Assembly (NCBI GenBank): GCA_019973155.2
Contig: BPQB01000001.1
Span: 992,001-1,056,000, forward strand
From: Phanerochaete sordida
Taxonomy: Eukaryota > Basidiomycota > Agaricomycetes > Polyporales > Phanerochaetaceae
DNA length: 64,000 nucleotides
Direction: 5' to 3'
Each line of letters starts with the position of its first letter. Position 1 is the stretch's first letter. The translations under genes were made by a program, and so were the position numbers. Under the pieces are notes generated by a model. That model saw only the letters and a list, made by a program, of their open reading frames with translations. It ran no database searches and was not told where the DNA came from. Positions 56,340-64,000 of the stretch are shown here, in pieces.

Positions 56340-59300
56340 ATGGTGCAGCCATTGATAGGCATGGACACCGAGGACCAAGCGTCGCTGACGTCCATTGCAT
56401 CCGTCGACCCGACTCCGGATACTTTGACAAGTGCGTTCACCGGAAGTATCTGCGACTCCGTGCTCAAATTACTTGGTGTAGAACTGATCAGACGTCTGAG
56501 GGCACTGACCTTGGAGTTGCTACCCATTGAGGTCTCTCCAGACGCGATCAGCGACCCTACGAGCCGTGTCATAACACCCCAGGTCATCAAAGCGTACATC
56601 GCTTCAGCGGGGGACTTCGTAGAAGCTGTAAGTCGAAAAGTCTGAGCTTGCACAGCGCTGTCTAAGCAGCTTGGAAGCTCCCATATTGTCTTATCAGCGC
56701 CCGCAAGGAGTTTATGTGGGATTCAAACCATAACCCGGCCGACTATGGCGAGAATCTGTGCAGAGGTGCGTGATGAAATCGAACGGCTGTGGTATCTAGT
56801 CATTAATGCCGGCGCAGCCACCGCTTGCGAGGTGCTGGCTCGTAAAATTGTGCATGCATCTCCACCGGACAGAATCACAACTATAATGACTACTCGCTTT
56901 ACGCACAAAGAGGTAGATGGGGACGTCAGCGACAAAAACAGCGCGCTGGAGTTGGCTATCGACTCGCATTGGTACGGAGAAGCGTAAGGTCGATTTATCT
57001 CCTGTCTAATTGAATCAACAGCACAATCTTCCTCTCTTCAAATGAGGCGCAAGAGGGTAAGGACTCCAGGTTGCGTCGAAAGATTTGGCAGCTGACTGCG
57101 CGCAAGTGGTCAATGACCTCTGGCGAGGTAACCTCGTACAGCGTCTCGGAGAGCACCATGACATCGAGTGTGAGTGTCCCTTCCACGGACCACGTCTAGT
57201 AATCTCACATGGACCCAGTCCAACCATTCCACGAAGCCTACACCGATTCTATCTGGGGTCATATGGACCCTGACCGCATTGGTGTACCCAGGTTTGCGTT
57301 TCGCCTTCCTGACTACCCCCTGGCTTCTCATGCACCACTTTCCCCTTTCATTTGTGCAGGTACCAAAACATCTTCCGCATCTGCGTCTGGGTCTTCTTCT
57401 TGTTTTCATATTCACAAGCCGTCCGTGAACCGTTGGACACCATCCACCGCGACCACTCGGACCTGGATCCTTGGGAGATCGTCATGTATGTAATGGCACT
57501 CGCATTTACCCTCGAAGGTGCGGCGCCATGTCCGTATGGAGTCATTATGCTAATTGGGCCCCGATTTCAAGACCTGCAAAAGGTCTGCAAGCTGCTTTTG
57601 TTTGTTTCGTGGAGGGCGCTCGGCTTCTGGAACTTTGTCTCGTCATCCATCGACGCGCTGCTCGTGGCGGCCTTCTGCCTGCGTATGGCGGGGCTCTCCT
57701 CCCACGGGGAGCAGTACACCCAGTTCCGAATCAAGAGCTTCCAGGTGCTCAGTTTCGTAGCACCCCTGATATGGTGCGTTGAGTTCGCATCGGGCGGTCC
57801 TGTTTGCTGACGCCCTGCAGGATGAGTATGTGCTCTAACGAATCAGCAGACGCATAGCCGCTGACTGGTCTCGACCAGAGTTGATTCCCATCTTCGACGG
57901 CTACAAGTATGTCGGCACCATGCAAATATGTGTAGCGCGGATGCTGCAAGAGTCGGGCATCTTCTTTGGTGTATGGGCGATTTTCTGATTTTCTACAACC
58001 TGGTCGTAAGCTGATTACCCACGATAGCTGCTTGCCCTGCTCAGTATCGGCTTTATCCAAGGACTATACGCGCTGGATGCTGCGGATGGACACACTGATC
58101 ATCCAATCCAGGTAACGGTGCCGTGCTTGCTTCGCAGAATAAGGCTCACAGTATTGGTTTTACAGGTCATCAACCTATTAGTGCAGGCCCTTTTGCAGTA
58201 TGTGTGTCGTAGAGACATGGAATCAAGCCACTGACGTGCTACCAGAGCGCCGAATTATGACCGGTGGTCGGGTTTTGCGCCTGCACTTCTGTTGTACTAC
58301 CTGTGAGTGCATACAGCGAGGGACTCTGGCCCCGAAACTGATTCGCGCTGCAGCTGGAACGTAGCGACGGTACTGATCCTGCTGAACATCCTCATCTCGC
58401 TTTTCTCGTCTGCGTATGAAGACGTACGTCGATCCTTCTGTAGTTCGGTCCAGCAGTCACACAGCTGAAGCACTGTCCTGCAACAGGTCGTCGAGGATGC
58501 ACCAGCTGAATATCTGGCGTACTTTGCGGACAAGACTATCAGCATGATCCGCGCGCCGGACGAGTACACCTACCCGGCGCCATTCAACCTCATCGAGATC
58601 ACGCTCATCGCGCCCTGGGAGTACTTCATCTCGCGGGAGGCCTATCGCTCGGTGCGTCCCCTCACCCTTTTCCTACCCACCCTAGTGTGCACGGCAAAAC
58701 TACCCCCTGGGTTTCTGCTTAGTTAGTAACTAGTATCATACTCCCACAGTTAGTTACGCTTAGTTACTTCCAAGGAAGTAACGTTTCTTCCGTGCATAAG
58801 CGCCCATATTTCGTTGACACACAAAGTGAATGAATATTTGCTGCTATCCTACATCTTCCAGTCCGAATACTTAAGCAGACGGGGCTTGGAGGTGCTAGGG
58901 GGTTGGGGGGCCTTGGGAACAGGACGTGCAGGGGGTGCAGGGGGTGCAGTGGAAGACAAGACATCACGAAGGGCTGCAGTCGGCTGCGAGAAGTCAACAA
59001 GTCGTTGCGCGAGGAATTCGCCCGACCCTGCTGCGTCGTCGAGTTCATCATCATCGCTGTCAGACTCTTCGCTATCAGACGACGACGACGATTCGTCGCT
59101 GCGCACGCTGTCCGAATCCGAGTTGTCGCGGTCCCGCACGTTCGCATCTGAGTTGGCGGTACCGTCATGATCCCGCTTGCGTTTTGTGCCTGTCGAGACA
59201 GCGCCCAGGGACGCCTTCATGTCACGGAACTTCACCGTCGGTCGTGAGATCGGTTTGGGCTCCTGCAGGATATGGGTTAAATCAGGGAGTAAAGAGCAGA

Positions 59301-62300
59301 TCGACATCGAAGAGCGTACCGAAGGCTTGTGCCTCACCCATGACCGCAGTTGGGTCATGCGCACCAGGGTCGGAACCTCCAATCGGTTCCGCAAGTAGCT
59401 ATTCATCCAGGTGAAGGTTGATCCAGTGCGCTCGTCAGCAATCGAGTTCGGGCATAGCGCGAACATAGCTGAACAGAGCCACTGTCGGAGCAGATATTAG
59501 AATAAATCGTACGCAAGCCACCGGAACTCACCGCCAGCGGCTGGGCCGGGTTCGATGGCGTCTGATCAACATTGAGTCGGTCCCACCATTGCTGCGGCCC
59601 GTCTGACGGAAAGACCTCGCGGTCGAATGGGTACGCTCCTTTGACAAACCGCAGGACTTGGTCCCTCAGCCGTTCAACAACAGCCTCCTGGGAAAGACCT
59701 GCGATGACGCGCTCGCGCACGTTGTACTCGGTCCACGCCATGTCCATGAGGAAGTTTCCGGCGCGCTTGACAAGCTCCGGGACCTTCGACGTCTGCGACC
59801 CGCTTGCAGACGCACTGCCTCCAATACGGACCTTGGCGATGGTAAGGGGGTTGAGATCCTTGACGCCAAGGTCTATTCCGCGATAGCGTGGGTCTAGGAC
59901 AAGCCCGGTGAGGTACACGTCATGAGTTCCGAACATTTGCTTCCATCGCTTATTGGCAGCAGCGCGGATCAGCTCTTTGACGTCAGTGTCAAGTCCGTTA
60001 TCCTTCGCGACGACGATGTCGTGCAGCTCAAGCATGACCGCGAGCCAGAATACCATTACGTCGGAGACCGTGGAGTGGCTCGACTCGAGGCATGTTGTCG
60101 CTTTCCCGATGGGCGCCAGGACGAGCAGCAGGCGACCGAGCTGATAGCGGAACATGCCACAAGACGCCTCGGTGGCGAAGAGATGGCCTTTCTCCTATTG
60201 ATCAAGGAGATATGTAAGATATCCTCACAGACGGCAGAGGTTACTTACCTTGAGAACAACAGTGCCCTCGAGGCAGAGCTTCTCGACATGGCCGAGATTG
60301 CGCATGAGCGCATCACCGGCAAAGTACTGCGTGACGAAACGCGTCTTGCCGGCTGATGTGAGTCCGGGTCCAGTCCCCTCCGCGAGGCGTAGGAGCCGAA
60401 GGTGAGCTGTTGCCTGGTTCGACTTCTGGAAGTGTGTAATGACACCGCTCATGTCGACGATTATCTGCAGGTATGTAGGCCATTAATATTGAACCTGGAT
60501 GCCCAGAAGTAGAGCTCACCTCGTGCAGAAACGGAATTTTACAGAGATCCTTCGCGAGCAAGCTCAAGCGGTGGCAGCAGTCCGGAAGCTCTATCATCCA
60601 GGTCCACTCCTTGAGAAGAAGCTTCCGTGCACCAGCTGTGTTGCCCGTGCTGTCGGATGATACTGCGCGAAAGCGGTCGGGTCCGATGAGGTTAATAACC
60701 TGTAGCAGGGCATATCAGACATGGTACCGCTGTCGCAGGAAGTAAACCGCACCTTTTTGAGCACCTCATAGATGCGCTCTTGCGTGTGTGAGATCGCTGA
60801 CTTCTCGTCGCCCTCTAGGAGGAACACGCGCCGCTCGGGGTCGGTGACATGGACGGTGTAGACAGACTGCTTTCCGCGCGTTGAGTTGCCGTCGAAGGTA
60901 ATCGTGAGATTGTATTGCCCCTTCAGGTGGTCAATCATGAGCTCCTTGACGTACGCAGCCTCCCGTGGGATGATCGTGTCCTCCATGACCGTGGCGCCTG
61001 GGGGCGAGTACTCAGGAGCCGCCTCCACCCAGATGTCCTTCCACTCCTGCTTGTTCAGGTTGCTGATTGGAATGCCACCGACGACCACAAAGCGCATGAT
61101 CAAGTAGTCCAGTGCGTTCTTCTGCTTATCACGACGCGCCTTCTTGCTGACCTGATAGACGGCGTTCGCAGCCTCATCGTGCGTCCGCGGCTCCTTCAGA
61201 ACCAGTGCCGGTCCTGGCGTGGACGTAGCTGGCGCAGACGGGGTGCTGGTTATAGGCCGACTGCTGCTGGAGACGGTGCTCGAAGCAGCTGGAGGAGGTG
61301 TGGGGACAGCTGGAGATGGAAGACCAGGTGCGTGATGCGAGGCTACGGCCGGGTGTCCGTTCTCCTTCAGCTTCTTCGCAAGCGCAAGAGCTGCAAGGCC
61401 TGCGTTGACCTTCTGACGCAGATCCGACGGCAGAAAGGAGCATTCCGCTGAATGTTTATAGACGACGCCTCTCTTGCGGGGATCTGCACACGACCAGTCA
61501 CAGCCGTCGGGCATGAAAGCGCAGCGGAACCGGATCGGATTCTGGTCTTTCACAGGGTTACGGACTTGCGTGCGCACAGTGAGCTCGTCAAGTAAGTCGT
61601 CCGGCGGGCGGCCGCCAGGGCCCTTCTTCGCTCTCACGGTGATATCTTTGTACAGGTGCATGATCGACCCTGCGTGGACGTCCGGCTGCTTCTTCGTCGA
61701 ACGCTTTCGCTGCGTTTTGATCTTCTTCGCAGGCTGATCATGACCAGACGGGATGATCTCGACGTCGCTGACATCCGGCTCGTTCGTAGGATCGCAAGGT
61801 ACCTGATGCTTTCATCAGTCGCCTCTCAGTATGTGAGTAGTTCTATATCACTTACTGCACCTGCATGCTCGGCTGCATGGGTCAAGTCGGTAACCCACTT
61901 CTGCAGGATGGCATTCTCCGGAAACTTGCTCATGAAGCCCCGGAGCGTCTCTACAACCGCAACAAGCCCGCTACCCTGCTCAGTGAACACCACAGGGCCC
62001 GTTTGTCGTCCTCCAGGGCAGAAGGCGATCTCAAGTGCGTGATTGAGTGCGCCTTCTTCACCGTAATCTCCAATGTCATCTTGATTCAGAGCAAAATTCG
62101 TGAAGTTGTAGCATGTGGTGCCGGTCGGAATATCGTTCGGAAGACCCAGCAGAAGCGAATGTAGGCGCAGCAGTGCAGCTTCTTTTCCGGCAGCGTCGTC
62201 CATGGTGCGCGCGCAGGTTGTGAGGACGTGCTCAAGAGCAGTGACAAATTTGCTCAGGCTCTGCGCGTTGCTTCAGAGACTTAGGGAGTAAATTAACCAC

Positions 62301-62946
62301 GGCTTAATATCGAATACAATGCCTCACAATCTGGCTACGAGTTCGCTTCAACGTGTCCTTAAGACATTACTTACCGGAATGTTATCCTGCCCTTATCTTA
62401 CCTGATAAGCGCCGTCGCCTACTTACTACCGTTGGCAGAAACTACCCTGAGTAACTGGCGAGTAAGTAACCAGTTACTTACTAGGTAAGTAACTACGATG
62501 GAAGAAACCTATGGTTCTGCCGTGCACACTAACCCACCCGCTGATTTGTCGCCAGCTGAACCGCACGGTGATGTTCACGCTGTTCCTGCTCCCGCTGGCC
62601 GTGATCGGGCTGTTCGAGGCGGAGCTGGACCCGTCGAAGAACAAGTGGGTCAACGCCTGGCTCTCGCACCCGGACCAGGGCGAGGCGGACGTGCCCGAGT
62701 ACCGCGACCCCGCCGTCGACGGCGCGGACGCAGCCAAGGGCCTCCAGATCAGCCGCGTGCCGTTCGCGGAACTCGTGAAGGTGTTCCCGGACACGACACA
62801 TGTGAGTGGGTTCTTGTTTGTGGAGGGGCGGCGCTGATGTGAAGCAGTCGAGCGACGCGGTCATCGTCAAGGAGGTCAAGGAGCTGAAGGCCCAGATTGA
62901 AGAGCTGAAGCAGCTGCTACTCGAGAAGAACGGCTCTGGTTTCTGA
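56340..62946 (+). CDS. TRPY/Yvc1-type cation channel, split by an intron-borne hAT element
   Basis: Fungal TRP channels release calcium from the vacuole. The start is MVQPLIGMDTEDQAS. The cytosolic N-terminal part includes PYCLISARKEFMWDSNHNPA, CEVLARKIVHASPPDRI and SALELAIDSHCTIFLSSNEA. Then come VVNDLWRGNLVQRL and helices RICVWVFFLFSYSQAVREPL, DPWEIVMYVMALAFTLE, LGFWNFVSSSIDALLVAAFC and VLSFVAPLIWMKLIP. The pore region is GYKYVGTMQICVARMLQESG with the last helix LLALLSIGFIQGLYALDAAD. After VATVLILLNILISLFSSAYE the exon ends at TCG 58651. The next exon starts at 62556 (LNRTVMFTLFLLPLAVIGLF) and the last ends LLLEKNGSGF, preceded by a coiled coil. The intron between them is 3,904 nt, of which all but 55 nt is transposon plus one 8-bp duplication leaves 47 nt. 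Splicing would restore the normal protein. Confidence 0.85.
58675..58682. repeat. Left target-site duplication of the hAT element
   Basis: ACCCACCC, directly before the left terminal inverted repeat and identical to the right copy at 62532-62539. Eight bases is the standard hAT duplication. Confidence 0.9.
58683..58702 (+). repeat. Left terminal inverted repeat of the hAT element
   Basis: TAGTGTGCACGGCAAAACTA. The first 14 bases are identical to the reverse complement of the right end; 18 of 20 match overall. Confidence 0.9.
58719..58790. repeat. Left subterminal repeat zone (TTAGTTA/AGTAAC words)
   Basis: About 70 bases with at least four copies of (T)TAGTTA(C/G) or AGTAAC in both orientations. 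The matching zone at 62395-62495 has the same words. Subterminal arrays of this kind are transposase binding sites in well-studied hAT elements. Confidence 0.6.
58849..62203 (-). CDS. hAT transposase
   Basis: About 900 residues in seven or eight exons. The start is MDDAAGKEAALLRLHSLLLG (62203); intron 61803-61855 joins AEHAGA to VPCDPTNEP. A zinc-finger-like part, FRCAFMPDGCDWSCAD with YKHSAEC, is probably the BED-type DNA-binding module. The RNase H-like catalytic core shows the Asp in LTITFDGNSTRGKQSVYTVH, the Asp in AVSSDSTGNTAGARKLLLKE and the Glu in KATTCLESSHSTVSDVMVFW, with CCHRLSLLAKDL and KTRFVTQYFAGDALMRNLGH in the expected order. The hAT dimerisation region is at the end: WWDRLNVDQTPSNPAQPLA and FALCPNSIADERTGSTFTWM, then NSYLRNRLEVPTLVRMTQLR. 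The acidic Ser/Asp-rich tail ends RLLKYSDWKM. All splice joins keep frame. Confidence 0.88.
62395..62495. repeat. Right subterminal repeat zone (GTAAGTAAC/CAGTTACTTA words)
   Basis: Several direct and inverted copies of AGTAAC/GTTACT, including GAGTAAGTAAC, CAGTTACTTA and GGTAAGTAACT. It pairs with the left zone at 58719-58790. Confidence 0.6.
62512..62531 (-). repeat. Right terminal inverted repeat of the hAT element
   Basis: Read on the minus strand it is TAGTGTGCACGGCAGAACCA, differing from the left end at positions 15 and 19. Confidence 0.9.
62532..62539. repeat. Right target-site duplication of the hAT element
   Basis: ACCCACCC directly after the right terminal inverted repeat; it matches the left copy in all eight bases. 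Confidence 0.9.
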
Positions 62947-63092
62947 GGAGGTCTGGAGGCTGTGCGTAACATGATATGAGGGACTGAGTATCTCTGGAAT
63001 GCTTGGTATATACACGGACTGCGCCTGCGCAAGACGATGTGTTGAATGTGTTGTGTACATGGACCATGTCGTGTAACAAAAGTGACCTGTGT

Positions 63093-63870
63093 CTATAGCT
63101 CCATCTGCCGCCCCGCAGGGTCTCGTACCAGTTGCGTGAGCACACCCATCGAGCGTACGAAGAATGGTCGAATCTCGTTGATCTCCATCGAGCTGAGGTT
63201 TGGCAACTAGAGCCTGCGTAAGGACGTGACGTAGCCAGACGAATGAGCACGCATACACTGAGTTCACTGTGGTCCAGCTTCGAGAGACCTTCCCGACTCT
63301 TGGCTTGACGCGCTTCTCGAATGTCTTTGAGCAGGGAGCGAATCTTGTCTGGTTCTTGAAAGTCTTCTGATGCGCTGACGGGCGTAGTCATGCTACTGTG
63401 GCTCGAGCAGCTCTAAGAAAGTGACGCACATGTCCAGAAGAACCTTCGCAATCTCTGCGAACCGGAATGGCATTTCGCTGAACTCTGGGCGGGTTGTCTC
63501 TAGCAGCAATCTGCCCTGCAAAAATTCTTCCAGCCCATGAGCATCAATCCGACTTAGTGAGATAGCATGCGCCACTCACCAACATTGAGCCAGTCTGGCG
63601 GGACGATGTGGCACTTTTTCTTCAGCTTGAGGTTCGTCGCCATCCATATTGGGACCCTGCACTTGACGGGCGGCCGCAGAGGCCCATAGGCACCCTAGCA
63701 CGACTGCATTAGATCAGAGAGCGGTCATTGGTCAGTCGGGGCGGGCGCACAGAGATGAAGGCCGTCCGCTCCATGGCGACTAGCGGGATGATCTCGACGA
63801 GCTGCTCCGAGGCGATGAGCTCGAGCTCTGCTGGGATCACAGACGTTCGCAGTGACGGGGGAAGGGCCAT
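63093..63870 (-). CDS. PSF2: DNA replication complex GINS subunit Psf2
   Basis: GINS joins Cdc45 and Mcm2-7 to form the replicative helicase. The start is MALPPSLRTSVIPAELELIA (63870), with SEQLVEIIPLVAMERTAFIS, GAYGPLRPPVKCRVPIWMAT, NLKLKKKCHIVPPDWLNV, then TTRPEFSEMPFRFAEIAKVL, DFQEPDKIRSLLKDIREARQ and the C-terminal SSMEINEIRPFFVRSMGVLT. These are the family blocks in order. About 200 residues in five exons; the stop is CTA at 63093-63095. It converges with the TRPY gene, whose stop is 146 bases away. The final ~130 bases of the window are its upstream region. Confidence 0.93.
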
Positions 63871-64000
63871 GTCTGTCCGGTCAAGTGTGAGATGGCAACA
63901 GGAGCGAGACGATGAAGATGGTGGCAGGCGGGGTGGATGGACGGAGCAAGAGCAGCCGCGCGCTCTGTATGTCGTGACTTGTGACTGGTAACGCGACGCG

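Larger units (their letters stand above)
58683..62531 (-). mobile_element. Complete hAT-superfamily DNA transposon, 3,849 bp
   Basis: Both ends carry the inverted repeat TAGTGTGCACGGCARAACYA (20 bp, 2 differences). The element is flanked by an identical 8-bp direct repeat ACCCACCC (58675-58682 and 62532-62539), the target duplication length diagnostic of hAT elements. It contains one gene on the minus strand, antisense to the host TRPY gene, that encodes a transposase with no visible frameshift or stop. Subterminal zones at both ends repeat the AGTTAC/GTAACT word many times. Taken together it is an intact, probably recent, autonomous element. Activity is not proven. Confidence 0.92.
58652..62555 (+). 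other. TRPY intron expanded from 47 to 3,904 nt by transposon insertion
   Basis: Donor GTGCGT after codon TCG (58649-58651) and acceptor GCCAG before CTG (62556). Subtracting the 3,849-bp element and one copy of the 8-bp target duplication leaves 47 nt, the usual size here. The ancestral branch-like CTGAT lies on the right flank (62541-62545), so donor, branch site and acceptor all survive. Confidence 0.85.

Overview
The window is nuclear DNA of a filamentous basidiomycete, most likely an Agaricomycete (an inference from gene style; no species is assigned). The basis is GC-rich third codon positions, dense genes on both strands with short intergenic gaps, many introns of about 45-65 nt per gene with CTRAY-like branch sites, and fungal or basidiomycete-type proteins (VelB velvet factor, TRPY channel, INO80F-domain protein, Rib1, Leu2, Vps17). 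Nothing prokaryotic, organellar or viral was seen, and I recognised no tRNA or rRNA gene.

Layout. 1-5.6 kb: the 3' part of a VWA-domain protein (+), a cysteine-protease-like/RBR ubiquitin ligase fusion (-), prefoldin subunit 2 (-) and the complex I subunit NDUFS8 (+). 6-15.2 kb: an unrecognised gene (+), an INO80F-domain protein (-), the complex I subunit NDUFA13/GRIM-19 (+), a two-HMG-box protein (+) and a GNAT acetyltransferase (-). 15.5-32.9 kb: a long PPR protein (+), velvet factor VelB (-), an ArfGAP (+), an F-box protein (+), a C2H2 factor (+), a USP36/42-like deubiquitinase (+) and a coiled-coil/zinc-finger protein (+). 33-40 kb: two tandem glutamate carboxypeptidase II-like M28 peptidases (both -). 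40-53 kb: ARPC3 (+), NOB1 (-), LEU2 (+), VPS17 (-), RIB1 (-), a single-pass membrane protein (+) and PEX14 (-). 53-64 kb: a third GCPII-like paralogue (+), a TRPY/Yvc1-type cation channel (+) whose intron carries a complete hAT transposon, and the GINS subunit PSF2 (-).

Most genes are single-copy housekeeping genes with no operon-like relation: respiration (NDUFS8, NDUFA13), leucine and riboflavin synthesis (LEU2, RIB1), ribosome maturation (NOB1), replication (PSF2), actin and membrane traffic (ARPC3, VPS17, ArfGAP) and peroxisome import (PEX14). Several are head-to-head pairs with 230-360 bp between start codons, which implies shared promoters.

The regions that stand out are (1) a 3,849-bp hAT element with perfect 8-bp target duplications, near-identical terminal inverted repeats and an apparently uninterrupted transposase, sitting inside a 47-nt intron of the TRPY gene; (2) three GCPII-like paralogues, two in tandem and one inverted 13 kb away, one of which has cleanly lost an intron; (3) a predicted papain-fold protease domain fused to an RBR E3 ligase; and (4) two introns best explained by GC-AG splicing. 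Exon structures were worked out by eye from splice signals and reading frame, so individual boundaries may be off.
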